Shown: positions 23,339 through 32,380 of the stretch, one piece after another | How positions within the stretch are numbered: the first letter of the stretch is position 1 | Layout of the letters: each line of letters starts with the position of its first letter | From: Candidatus Gastranaerophilales bacterium | GTDB lineage: Bacteria > Cyanobacteriota > Vampirovibrionia > Gastranaerophilales > Gastranaerophilaceae | Assembly: GCA_944323275.1 (NCBI GenBank) | Contig: CALUSA010000014.1 | Span: forward strand, 1-35,297 | Direction: 5' to 3' | DNA length: 35,297 nt | Made by a program: the position numbers and the translations under genes | Notes under the pieces: model-generated | The model's input: the letters and a program-made list of their open reading frames with translations, nothing else | The model's database searches: none | What the model was told of the DNA's origin: nothing

Positions 23339-23427
23339 TATGTTTGTCCCAAAAATCGTAAAAATATTTTTTTGCTATTGGACAAAAAACAATATTATCA
23401 TACTCTGCTATAGGGTTAAAATAAAGT

Positions 23428-24117
23428 TTAATTTATCTTCAATTTTTTCAAGACGGTCTGTGCAAGCAATTTAGCTGATGCAGGGTTTTGACCTGTTATT
23501 AAATTTTCGTCAACTATTACATTTTCCTGCCACGGATACGCCTCATTAAAAAAAGCCCCGAGGTGTCTTAATTTTGATTCCAGCAAAAATGGCATCAGGG
23601 TATCTTTTTTTACTATTTTTTCTTCTTTGTTAGTAAAACACGTAAGCTGCATACCTTTTACAATAGGTTCGCCTGTTTTGGTTTTTGCATTAATCAAACC
23701 TGCAGGACCGTGGCACACAGCCGCAACTATTTTATGAGTATTATAAAAATACGAAACAACCTCGCCCAAAAACTCATCTTTTGCAAGGTCAAACATCGGA
23801 CCGTGCCCGCCCGGGATAAATATTGCATCGTAGTTTTCATAATCAACATCTGACAATTTTGCGGTGTTATCCAGATATTTTTTTGTATAATCCCATTCTG
23901 TCGGATTCTTGCATTCAAGACTTGCCTCATCAACAGGGGCAGCACCGCCTTTCGGGCTGGCAACGGTGACGGAGAGTTTAAACTCATCACTTGACGCATT
24001 TTTAAACTCCAAAAACGGCACCGCAAATTCTTCCAGCCAGACTCCCGTCGGGGTTTTATTCAAATCATCCATTACGGATGTATTGGTAACAACAACAAGT
24101 ATTTTTTTCTCTTTCAT
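23428..24117 (-). CDS. DJ-1/PfpI superfamily protein (HchA/class I GATase-like)
   Basis: 229 aa. The nucleophile elbow AVCHGPAGL has C135 and H136; the glutamate in TGVWLEE (E29 or E30) and the loop FIPGGHGPMFD complete the site typical of Hsp31-type proteins. Such proteins are reported as methylglyoxal-converting (glyoxalase III) or chaperone-like enzymes that handle carbonyl stress. No signal peptide. AAGGAA upstream of the start at 24117. It is a single gene between two unrelated ones on the minus strand. Confidence 0.88.
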   Translation of the reverse strand: MKEKKILVVVTNTSVMDDLNKTPTGVWLEEFAVPFLEFKNASSDEFKLSVTVASPKGGAAPVDEASLECKNPTEWDYTKKYLDNTAKLSDVDYENYDAIFIPGGHGPMFDLAKDEFLGEVVSYFYNTHKIVAAVCHGPAGLINAKTKTGEPIVKGMQLTCFTNKEEKIVKKDTLMPFLLESKLRHLGAFFNEAYPWQENVIVDENLITGQNPASAKLLAQTVLKKLKIN

Positions 24118-24210
24118 AAAAATTCCTTTTTCCTGTCCGCTTAATTTACAAAATAAAGAAAAAAGAATCTTATTACATTGCCAAAAAGTATTAACTTCCC
24201 AATGACATGT

Positions 24211-24239
24211 TTGAACATACTTTATTCAATTGATACAAT
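24211..24239 (+). promoter_or_regulatory. Probable promoter of the DUF3137 gene
   Basis: TTGAAC (24211-24216), a 17-base spacer and TACAAT (24234-24239) with TG one base upstream, forming an extended -10 (TGATACAAT). It lies about 58 bases before the GTG start. Confidence 0.45.
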
Positions 24240-24297
24240 AACCTTAAGATTCGGCTATACTTTATGCTAAATAACAATAAACTATAGGAATACAATT

Positions 24298-25242
24298 GTG
24301 GCTTACGAAGAATACTCCAAAAAGTTTGATGAAATATATGCAAATCGCATAGAGCCGAATTTGAAAGAAATTGAACAACAGCGGCTGGAAAAGGTTCAAA
24401 AATTTAACTCATTATCCTGGTCTGTTTGTACTCTTTGCTTAATTGTTTCACTATGGCTGGTATCCAATTATATTAAGGATGCCGGGTGGTATATTTTTGC
24501 AATATTATTTTCAATTTTTATGCCGCTTTGTATAATAAATAGCATTTGTTTTGATAAATTAGGAAAAGAAATTAAGAAAAAATTTTTACCGGCAATTTTA
24601 AAATCGTTCGGTGAGTTTTATATCACTTCAACCGCAATAATAGGTTTTCAGGATATTAAAGAATATAACATTTTTCCGAGAGCACAAAGTTGTGATTTGG
24701 ATGATATAATAACAGGATTTTATAAAAAAATACCCGTTTCTATTCAGGAAACAACTCTAACACACACTGAGGGGAGCGGAAAATCCCGCCGCACCGTAAC
24801 CGATTTTAAAGGGTTAATAATAAAAGTAAAATTTCCCAAAAATTTTACGGGCACAACTGTCGTAAGAGCTGATAAATCATGGGGCACTGCAGGCAATTTA
24901 CAAAAGGTTAACCTTGAAGACCCTGAGTTTGAAAATGTATATGATGTATTTTCAACAGACCAGATAGAAGCCAGATACCTTTTAACAACAGCTTTTATGG
25001 AAAGATTGAGAACACTGGGCGAGGTTTTTGCAACTGCCGCAGGTAGAGCTCCTCGTTCTTATTGTGTTTTTGACAATGATTATATAATGATTTTTGTAAA
25101 CACTTATGATGATTATTTTGAGGTATTTAAGCCCTTTGAAACTGTCTTAAACAAAGAAAATTACAGACAAGTGTTTGTGCAGATGACACTTATCTTTGAT
25201 ATTATACACAAGTTGAAAATTGATCTGAAAATAGGGTTGTAA
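24298..25242 (+). CDS. DUF3137-domain membrane protein
   Basis: 314 aa. After a charged coiled-coil-like N-terminus there are two membrane helices at about 41-58 and 63-85, then a cytosolic domain of 220 residues with FGEFYITSTAIIGFQDI, LTHTEGSGKSRRT and FKGLIIKVKFPKNFTGTTVV, the pattern of the DUF3137 (galanin-like) family found in many bacteria. The function of that family is unknown. The start is GTG with AGGAAT at about 7 bases. The convergent CorC gene ends one base after this gene, with no room for a terminator. Confidence 0.85.
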   Translation: MAYEEYSKKFDEIYANRIEPNLKEIEQQRLEKVQKFNSLSWSVCTLCLIVSLWLVSNYIKDAGWYIFAILFSIFMPLCIINSICFDKLGKEIKKKFLPAILKSFGEFYITSTAIIGFQDIKEYNIFPRAQSCDLDDIITGFYKKIPVSIQETTLTHTEGSGKSRRTVTDFKGLIIKVKFPKNFTGTTVVRADKSWGTAGNLQKVNLEDPEFENVYDVFSTDQIEARYLLTTAFMERLRTLGEVFATAAGRAPRSYCVFDNDYIMIFVNTYDDYFEVFKPFETVLNKENYRQVFVQMTLIFDIIHKLKIDLKIGL

Positions 25243-25243
25243 T

Positions 25244-26548
25244 TTAATCATTCTCAGTATCGTTTTTTTCAACAAGAAGTTTTTTGATTCTTCTGCCTTT
25301 AAACTCTACAACCTTTATTTTTAACCCGTCAATTTGGAGTTCATCATTCATTTTAGCAAGCCTGCCCAGACGCTTTTGCAATAGCCCTGCAATTGTTTCA
25401 ACTTCTTCTTCGTGCTGGTTGATGTTAAAGTATTCAAAAAATTCATCCACTCGCAAAAGTCCGTTTACAATAAATTTGTTTTCACCGACTTTTTTAATAT
25501 CGTTTTCTTCTTCATCAAATTCGTCCTGTACGTCACCGAAAATTTCTTCCAGTACATCCTCAAGTGTAATAACACCGGACATTCCGCCGAATTCGTCTAT
25601 AACAATCGCAATTTCGGTATGATTGTTTTTGAAATTTTGTAAAAGCACATCTGTTGTCATTGTTTCAGGGACAAGCAGCGGTTTTCTCAAGCACTGTTTG
25701 ATTTCAAAATTTTCATTTTTCATTTTGCAGGAATACAAATCTTTTACGTGCAGAATTCCTACTATATTATCAATATTGCCGTCATAGACAGGATATCTTG
25801 TGTATTGATTATCAAGAATGATTTTTTCCAGCTCAGTTATTTCAACATCAACAGAAATCGCAGTGACATCACATCTCGGCACCATAATTTGTTTTGCATT
25901 CAAATCAGTAAATTTGAGCGAATTTTTTAACAATAAACTTTCTGTTTCATTTAACACTCCGCCTTTATAACTTGCATCGATAATCATATCGAGTTCTTCT
26001 TCCGTATGCACGGCATGTGACGGATGGGCGGGTGGAATGTTCATAAGTTTTAAACACCAGTTGCCAAAACCGTTGAGTATAAATATAAATGGTGTAAATA
26101 TTTTTGCCACAAAAACAAGCGGACGTGTTACTGCAAGAGTAGTCTTTTCCGGATATTGAAGTGCGATTGACTTCGGCATTAATTCTCCGATTACAACATG
26201 CATAAAAGTAATCAGCGCAAATGCAAGTGCAACTGCTATTGTATGAGAGGCAACGGTGTTTGCCACATACGGCAGAAAATCCAATAACGGGTGTAAAATT
26301 TTAGCAAGTGTAGCTTCGCCTACCCAGCCAAGACCGATACTTGCAATAGTAATCCCGAGCTGCGTTGCCGCAATGTATCTATCCAGCTCCTTTAGTGCAG
26401 CTACAGTAACTTTTGCGGTTTTATTACCTTCGTTTGCAAGCTGGTTTATCCTTGTCTGTCGTACGCTCACAAGCGCAAACTCAGATGCTACAAAAAATCC
26501 GTTAGCTAGTAACAACAATAAAATAATTAATAAATTAACTAAAATCAT
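25244..26548 (-). CDS. CorC/HlyC family membrane protein (CNNM and CBS domains)
   Basis: 434 aa. An N-terminal CNNM/DUF21 domain of three to four membrane helices (about 1-175) includes IAATQLGITIASIGLGWVGE and HVVIGELMPKSIALQYPE. A pair of CBS domains (about 195-320) follows, starting at LKFTDLNAKQIMVPRCDV, and the C-terminal CorC_HlyC domain (about 340-425) contains FIVNGLLRVDEF. Proteins of this group are linked to magnesium and cobalt efflux, or annotated as hemolysins, but the exact role varies. It ends 1 base after DUF3137. Confidence 0.93.
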   Translation of the reverse strand: MILVNLLIILLLLLANGFFVASEFALVSVRQTRINQLANEGNKTAKVTVAALKELDRYIAATQLGITIASIGLGWVGEATLAKILHPLLDFLPYVANTVASHTIAVALAFALITFMHVVIGELMPKSIALQYPEKTTLAVTRPLVFVAKIFTPFIFILNGFGNWCLKLMNIPPAHPSHAVHTEEELDMIIDASYKGGVLNETESLLLKNSLKFTDLNAKQIMVPRCDVTAISVDVEITELEKIILDNQYTRYPVYDGNIDNIVGILHVKDLYSCKMKNENFEIKQCLRKPLLVPETMTTDVLLQNFKNNHTEIAIVIDEFGGMSGVITLEDVLEEIFGDVQDEFDEEENDIKKVGENKFIVNGLLRVDEFFEYFNINQHEEEVETIAGLLQKRLGRLAKMNDELQIDGLKIKVVEFKGRRIKKLLVEKNDTEND

Positions 26549-26631
26549 ATTCCCCCGTATATTAAAAATTTGACAATATTTTTTATTATACAGGAGATTT
26601 TTTTGTTAACAAATATATTAAGCAACTGCGT

Positions 26632-26955
26632 CTAAATTCTTACAACAAGAATAACAGAATTTTTTTTACCGAACAGTGAATGTCTTTCGTTTGCTTTAAA
26701 AAAGAATATATCACCTTCTTTTAGCTTAAAAACTTTTTGTTCGTTATTTTCAGGATTTTCGTTTATGGAAAATTCAATTTCACCTTCAACAATATAAACG
26801 AATGCATCAACCGGTGAAATATGTTCGCTCATAAACTGCTCTTTTTTGATTGCAGCAAGCATTGCCATACGCTCATCATCTTTGGCAAGAATACGTTTGT
26901 TAATTTGGTCGTCTTTAAAATCTATCATTTTTTTTAATTTTTCGACTGTGTGCAT
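26632..26955 (-). CDS. Small cupin-domain protein
   Basis: 107 aa. The single cupin barrel is seen in VDAFVYIVEGEIEFSI, FKLKEGDIFFFKANERHSLF and VILVVRI. Of the cupin metal ligands only H at position about 92 is clear; the first motif lacks the HxH pair, so metal binding may be lost. The first 35 residues are a charged helix. GAAAGGAGAG precedes the ATG. No operon partner is evident. Confidence 0.82.
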   Translation of the reverse strand: MHTVEKLKKMIDFKDDQINKRILAKDDERMAMLAAIKKEQFMSEHISPVDAFVYIVEGEIEFSINENPENNEQKVFKLKEGDIFFFKANERHSLFGKKNSVILVVRI

Positions 26956-27065
26956 AACCTCTCCTTTCTTATTTTTTATATATTAATGCTGCCTGCAAAA
27001 TTTTTAATCCGACTTTATGGCAATTTTAATAGCAAAAAGTTTTGTTTATGGTTTTTAGGCTTTAT

Positions 27066-29483
27066 ATGTTGGTTCTGAATAATCAAAAAATTAATAACAA
27101 ATACAATACTCCGAGTTTTAAAGCAGCTCCTAACAAAATTATTTTAAATACCGTTAAAAATTACGCAGACGAAATACCTGCCGGTATGCTAAAAGAAGAT
27201 TTTTTGAAAGCTGTAAAAAACGGTTATGAAAATTTTCAAAAAATGAACAGGTCTGTTTTTTCAGAAAACATAAGACCGGAAAGCCGTGAAATCGTTGAAA
27301 AATTCATGCAAATACCTGGCTACGATGAATCATTGCTTCCGTTTTTTGTTCACCGTAAAAAAGGAGAGCTTGAGTATTTGTATGCTCTTGCAAAAAAATA
27401 TGATATCAGCGGAGAGATAAGAATTCCTGCATTTGCTTATCCCTATTTTGCAGAGCTTACGCCAGAACGTTTAAAAATCCTTGAACCTATTATAACTTCT
27501 AAAAATGATATGGGACTTTGGAACTACGGTACATCTTTTATTTTGGATCTTGAACGTTTTGACGAAAAGCAGGTAGAAATTATGTCCAAACTTGTTCGCT
27601 GCAAAGTCGCAAGAGATACCGTTTTGCATGTACCGGTAAATCCTTATATTAATTGGGACAAAACAGTTGAAAAAGCTGAGCTTTTAAATAAAATATACGG
27701 AAAAAAGCTCAGAGAAATAAGTTTCTTTTCTAACAGCTGCGGAGAAAATTATCTCTACGCAGATATTCAGCTACCGCATAAAAAGGATAAACCGGACTGG
27801 CAAAATTTTAAACGTGTGTACGCAAAGCTTGATACTGACGTAAATCCGATTGGAAAACTATCAAATATCAAAAACAATAAAATTGATAACCAAATTGACA
27901 GCTTGTATAACAAAATACTGGATAAAATATATTTGTTTAACAAACATGATTTGGCTCAAACCGTTGAAAACGTTATGCATAAGGTTCCGGAAGCCGATGA
28001 GGAAATTGTACTCAACGTAATGCAGCGTCTTACCCAGTTTGCTAATTACAAATGCCTGCCGCAACTCGGTGAAAAATTAAAAGAAAACAATATCGGAAAA
28101 ATATATAAATCAGGAGAAATTAATCCTTATTTTTATTATTTTAGCGTAAACAAAAATTTATTTGATCTTTCTGATTTCCCTTATTCGTCTATTGCATATT
28201 TTGTTACAAAAAAAGATGTGCAAAATCCCAAATTAATGAAGGCTTTTGGAGAAGTTATAAAAAGCGGTGTAAATATAAAATTTATCAACCTTGAAGGTTT
28301 TTCTGACGGGGTTAACCTTTTTGGAGATAATGCAAAACTTGAAAAAAGCACGATAAAAACTCTTTCAAAAATAAAAAAGATTTTGGCTAAAAATCCCGGG
28401 TTGACTCTGGATGAGGCTATGGACAAATTCTTTAACAGCACTATTGAAAACGAAATGAAAAAGATAGGGGCGCAGGTAATTACAATAAAACTTCCCGCAC
28501 CGCCAAGCGTAAGCACCGTACTTGAGCAAATGAACCCGTACCTGCCTGCAAAAGGAATAATAAAATCAACTATAGAATCCATTGCACGACACTATACCTG
28601 TACACAAAGCGGCTTTGACGAACTCTGTCAAAAACTTGCCTCATATTATGAGGCAAATATAAATGTTTATTCTAAACAAACAATCATAAATGAACTAAAA
28701 TTGATTAATAATCAGATAAATGACTTTTTAAAAACACATAATCTTAGTGAAGAAAATTTATATATCTTAAAGCCCTATACACTTTATGTCCGTAAGAGTT
28801 TTGATTTAATAACAAAAATGTATGCTGATTTATTCAATATAAATCCTCAAAAGATAATAACAATGGAAGATATTGCTTCGGCAAACAGTTTTCCGCAAAA
28901 TTCCGTTTTTGTTATTTTAGATGATATTGTCGGCTCGGGGCAATCAATGATGGATGCCTGCAGTTACGAAACAGCAGCAGGCTCTTTGATGAAAGATAAG
29001 CACATACTGTTTGCGCCTTTATGTGCTTCAAAAAACGGTGCAGAATATATACGTGACGGTATTATAGCCTGCGGCAGAGAACATTCTGACAGGCTAATTT
29101 GCCTTGATAAAAATATAACTGACTATAAAAAGACAAATAACAATTTCTTTGAATGGTTTGATGTTATTAATGACAAACACACAGGTCAGTGCGGAGAAGG
29201 CGGTTACGGCGCAAACGCACAGTGTACGGTTTTCCCTTATATGGCACCTGACAATAATTCCGTTCTCGCTGGTGATCTTGTAAAATTCTTTTTACCCGAC
29301 ACACGCTGCATTAAAAATAAAGCTGATAATTTAAACATAATAGAAGAAGAAACATACTATTATGATGTATTCGGAGCGGAAAAAGATGTGCTGCTGACAG
29401 ATGCAAAACAAGTTTTTAGAATAAAAGAACCTTTTTTGGATAAAATAATTGAAAAACTAAAAAAATTTTTAAACAATAATTAA
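27066..29483 (+). CDS. Large tagged protein with C-terminal phosphoribosyltransferase-like domain
   Basis: 805 aa. The N-terminus carries NTPSFKAAPNK (about residues 15-25), like the short tags on neighbouring proteins. Residues 40-540 were not recognised. The C-terminal part has VFVILDDIVGSGQSMMDA (DDIVGSG at 619-625), the PRPP-binding loop of type I phosphoribosyltransferase folds, then HILFAPLCAS and GYGANAQCTVFPYMAPDNNS, reminiscent of the PRTase-CE-type domains found in defence-related and conflict proteins. The start at 27066 (ATG, AGG upstream) is chosen; a TTG at 27042 adds 8 residues. It lies upstream of the ADP-ribosylglycohydrolase gene on the same strand, 119 bases away. Substrate and role are unknown. 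Confidence 0.75.
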   Translation: MLVLNNQKINNKYNTPSFKAAPNKIILNTVKNYADEIPAGMLKEDFLKAVKNGYENFQKMNRSVFSENIRPESREIVEKFMQIPGYDESLLPFFVHRKKGELEYLYALAKKYDISGEIRIPAFAYPYFAELTPERLKILEPIITSKNDMGLWNYGTSFILDLERFDEKQVEIMSKLVRCKVARDTVLHVPVNPYINWDKTVEKAELLNKIYGKKLREISFFSNSCGENYLYADIQLPHKKDKPDWQNFKRVYAKLDTDVNPIGKLSNIKNNKIDNQIDSLYNKILDKIYLFNKHDLAQTVENVMHKVPEADEEIVLNVMQRLTQFANYKCLPQLGEKLKENNIGKIYKSGEINPYFYYFSVNKNLFDLSDFPYSSIAYFVTKKDVQNPKLMKAFGEVIKSGVNIKFINLEGFSDGVNLFGDNAKLEKSTIKTLSKIKKILAKNPGLTLDEAMDKFFNSTIENEMKKIGAQVITIKLPAPPSVSTVLEQMNPYLPAKGIIKSTIESIARHYTCTQSGFDELCQKLASYYEANINVYSKQTIINELKLINNQINDFLKTHNLSEENLYILKPYTLYVRKSFDLITKMYADLFNINPQKIITMEDIASANSFPQNSVFVILDDIVGSGQSMMDACSYETAAGSLMKDKHILFAPLCASKNGAEYIRDGIIACGREHSDRLICLDKNITDYKKTNNNFFEWFDVINDKHTGQCGEGGYGANAQCTVFPYMAPDNNSVLAGDLVKFFLPDTRCIKNKADNLNIIEEETYYYDVFGAEKDVLLTDAKQVFRIKEPFLDKIIEKLKKFLNNN

Positions 29484-29602
29484 CCGGTATTGCAAAATTT
29501 TTATATTAACAAATATTAACAAGAACCCTAAATCAGGCAATTTATATCTTTGATGTGATTTATAATATTATAATTTATCAAGTGTAAAGGTGTAAATTTG
29601 GT

Positions 29603-31018
29603 ATGATAACAGATGACTTTAATCTAACAAAACCAAATAGAATTGAAAAAAAATCGGATTTACAGTCAAAATCTCCGTCAAACTTGACGAACGGTATGAC
29701 TGAAGACAATAAATTTTATAAAAAAAATCAGGTTAATCTAAACAACCTTCCCGGCACTTATTATAATAAAATTACTTTTACAAGCATTGAAAAAGATATT
29801 AATGACAAACTCATTGACAAGCATAAAATCAGCAACTATGCCGGCTGTCTTTTAGGCGGTGCAATAGGCGATGCAATGGGTGCACCTCTTGAATTTTTAG
29901 ACGAACGCCAGATTAAAGAAAGATACGGCGAAAACGGTCTGCATTACCTTCGCAAAAGAGGTCAATCTTATAAATTTACTGATGACACCCAAATGTCTAT
30001 TTTTACAACAAAAGGTCTTGCAGAATCTTACCTGAAAACGGGCAGACTCGATACAGAGCCGGATTATGATATTTTATATGATTCCTATCAGAAATGGTAT
30101 ATGACTCAATTAAACGCAAATAATTACGAATGCCACCCTTCTGACGGTATTTTTGACAGAAAAGAATTATACGCAAGAAGGGGACCCGGATATACCTGCC
30201 TGACATCTCTTGAAAAAGGGATAAAAGGTACGGTCGAAAATCCGATAAACGATTCTCCCGGCAACGGTGCGGCAATGCGTTCTGCTCCGATAGGTCTGAT
30301 GTATCATAAAGACCCGCAGCTTGCTTTTAAAGTTGCTCTAAAAGCGGGAGCACTCACGCACGGAAATCCGAATGCTTATTTACCTGCGGGGTATATGGCG
30401 GCTCTTATTGCAAATATAATAAACGGAAAATCTCTTACCGAATCAGTGGATAATTCCATCAAGATTCTTAAAAAATATGATAATTCAAAAGCTTTTGAAA
30501 ATCTGTTAAGAGCTGCAAAATACTATGCCACAACCGAAAAAAATCCTGTTGAAGCAATAAAATCATTAGGTGAAGGTTTTAAAGGCGATGAAGCCGTTGC
30601 TATTGCAGTATATTGTGCTTTAAAAAATCCTGACAATTACAAAAAAGCCATTATAATGGCAATTAACCATGGCGGCGACAGCGATACAACGGGTGCAATT
30701 ACAGGCAATATAATGGGCGCATACCTAGGCAGAGAAGCAATACCAAGAGGCTGGCAGGAAAATATCGAGCTAAAAGATTTACTCAACAAATGCGCAGAGC
30801 ATCTTTATATTAAAGATTCGGAAGCTGATTTTATGAAAAAAGTTTCAGACTCATATAAAAAATACTACTATGCACTAAATCCCGACAAATATGCAGCAAA
30901 GGTATCTTCCATAATGATGGATGAAAAATTAACAAATAAAATGAATAATATGTCACTTACGGAAAAACTTGCTTATATCAAATCGTTAAAAGAAAATGAC
31001 GAATTTTCCAAGGATTAA
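29603..31018 (+). CDS. ADP-ribosylglycohydrolase (DraG/ARH family) with N-terminal extension
   Basis: 471 aa. The hydrolase core begins near residue 79: AGCLLGGAIGDAMGAPLEF, then KFTDDTQMS with T126-D127-D128, and NHGGDSDTTGAITGNIMG with D359, D361 and T362; these are the Mg2+ ligands of the family. Such enzymes remove ADP-ribose from arginine or other residues. Ahead of it are about 78 extra residues, polar and low in complexity, with ITFTS (57-61) that loosely matches the tag on neighbours. The gene ends in a TTAA shared with the convergent ADP-ribosyltransferase gene, which strongly suggests the two work as a pair: one attaches and the other removes ADP-ribose. Confidence 0.93.
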   Translation: MITDDFNLTKPNRIEKKSDLQSKSPSNLTNGMTEDNKFYKKNQVNLNNLPGTYYNKITFTSIEKDINDKLIDKHKISNYAGCLLGGAIGDAMGAPLEFLDERQIKERYGENGLHYLRKRGQSYKFTDDTQMSIFTTKGLAESYLKTGRLDTEPDYDILYDSYQKWYMTQLNANNYECHPSDGIFDRKELYARRGPGYTCLTSLEKGIKGTVENPINDSPGNGAAMRSAPIGLMYHKDPQLAFKVALKAGALTHGNPNAYLPAGYMAALIANIINGKSLTESVDNSIKILKKYDNSKAFENLLRAAKYYATTEKNPVEAIKSLGEGFKGDEAVAIAVYCALKNPDNYKKAIIMAINHGGDSDTTGAITGNIMGAYLGREAIPRGWQENIELKDLLNKCAEHLYIKDSEADFMKKVSDSYKKYYYALNPDKYAAKVSSIMMDEKLTNKMNNMSLTEKLAYIKSLKENDEFSKD

Positions 31019-32286
31019 TTTTGGGTTAATATTGCATCAAATACCCATTGACCGTTAGATTTTGGTTCTATACCGGTGATGTGAATATTGGAATTTTGCT
31101 GTGCAAGAAATTCAGCTTCTTTATTCCAGTATGATTTTACATGGGCATCAATAAATATTCCGTTTACATCTCCTTTTGTTTTAAACTCAAACTGAACAGG
31201 TTCATTTGCTTTCGGACGGAAATATTTTAGCATACTTGTTGAAAGAAAAGACGGCTGGGTTAATTTGATATCGTTTTTAGAAAGGATTTCAAATAAAATT
31301 TCATTTTTTTCTTCAATAGATAATGATGCAGACTTTTCAAGAACATCAGACAATTTTTGTCCGCTGTATCTGCCTTTTTGGATAACAACATTGTCTAACA
31401 AGCTGTAGCTGTCGCCTCTGTACAAAGACAAAGGTCTGTTATAAGTTTTGGCGGCAATAAGTTCCTTAATAAGTTTAGTTTCTTTTTTTATTCTGGCAAG
31501 ATACTCATTGCTCATATTTTCAGGTTTTATACCTCTGCTTAATTGATTTATTGCAGCTGCTCCGTCGCCTTTATAATGTAAAAGAGCGTTTACATATTCT
31601 AATTCGGCAACGGGGTTGGCAATATTTTCAGCCAGTACCTCCAGTGTATTCTTGTCAATCCCGCCAAGATCCATCTCTTTTTTTAATACAGCATAAAACT
31701 CAGGGTTTGTCTGTTTTAATTGTTCTATTATTTCTTCTGTTGACAGTGCTGCTTTTTTTAACTGTGACGGAAAATTGTCTATTACTTTAAAAGAATTAGG
31801 ACCTGTTTTGGTTACGCTGAGCTGATTTACTTTTAAACCGCTGAGGAAAAACAATTCGTTATCTTCTCGACCGCCGCCGCCGATAAAGGCAGTTTCGCCG
31901 ACTTCGAGTTTTCTTAATTTTTTTCTCTGAGGTCCTTTTAATTCATATACATAATTGTTGACCTTCAATTGTGCACTTTCGCTGACAAGATCAATATCGT
32001 CATACAAAACTGAGGACTGTTTATTTTGAGCAGTATTTGCAAAAATATTTTCTGCCTTTTTGATAGCAGTTGAGGTTATAGGATTTTCTGCAGTTTTGGC
32101 TATATTCTGGGCAGCAGGGCTTAATTCCACAACATCCTGAGCAAGAAGTTTAGGATACTCAAAAGTTCCTATTGACGGTTTGAGAGGAACTCTTACCTGT
32201 GGAGTATGACCGAGTATATTTTTAACTCCGAATGAAGTAATATTTTTTAAAAAATTTACGCTAACCAAATTTTCTACCTTAACCAA
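31015..32286 (-). CDS. ADP-ribosyltransferase (R-S-ExE class), tagged, possible effector
   Basis: 423 aa. The C-terminal third has all three motifs of the R-S-E ADP-ribosyltransferase group: LYRGDS with R290, FLSTSM with S349-T350-S351, and the ExE pair E390/E392 in KEAEFLA. The ExE form usually modifies arginine. Residues 14-25 (KNITSFGVKNIL) form a tag like that on neighbouring proteins. The middle, about 90-280, is unrecognised and may be a targeting or regulatory domain. The start is a TTG at 32286; a TTG at 32268 has a better AAGG spacing. The gene is convergent with the ADP-ribosylglycohydrolase at 29603 and overlaps it by 4 bases. Could be secreted to act on a rival or host protein, or act within the cell. 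Confidence 0.88.
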   Translation of the reverse strand: MVKVENLVSVNFLKNITSFGVKNILGHTPQVRVPLKPSIGTFEYPKLLAQDVVELSPAAQNIAKTAENPITSTAIKKAENIFANTAQNKQSSVLYDDIDLVSESAQLKVNNYVYELKGPQRKKLRKLEVGETAFIGGGGREDNELFFLSGLKVNQLSVTKTGPNSFKVIDNFPSQLKKAALSTEEIIEQLKQTNPEFYAVLKKEMDLGGIDKNTLEVLAENIANPVAELEYVNALLHYKGDGAAAINQLSRGIKPENMSNEYLARIKKETKLIKELIAAKTYNRPLSLYRGDSYSLLDNVVIQKGRYSGQKLSDVLEKSASLSIEEKNEILFEILSKNDIKLTQPSFLSTSMLKYFRPKANEPVQFEFKTKGDVNGIFIDAHVKSYWNKEAEFLAQQNSNIHITGIEPKSNGQWVFDAILTQN

Positions 32287-32320
32287 TAAAACCTATATTA
32301 AAATAAAAACATTTTACACA

Positions 32321-32359
32321 AAAAAATTGCCCTTTAAAATTTATTAAAAGGCAATTTTT
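32321..32359 (-). terminator. Intrinsic terminator of the GH57 operon
   Basis: AAAAATTGCC and GGCAATTTTT form a 10-bp stem (about 32322-32331 and 32350-32359), and the A run on the plus strand reads as a T run on the minus strand. It lies just after the cysteine-rich gene and before the ADP-ribosyltransferase gene, which therefore needs its own promoter. Confidence 0.75.
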
Positions 32360-32380
32360 GAATTGTTATGTTACGACTTT

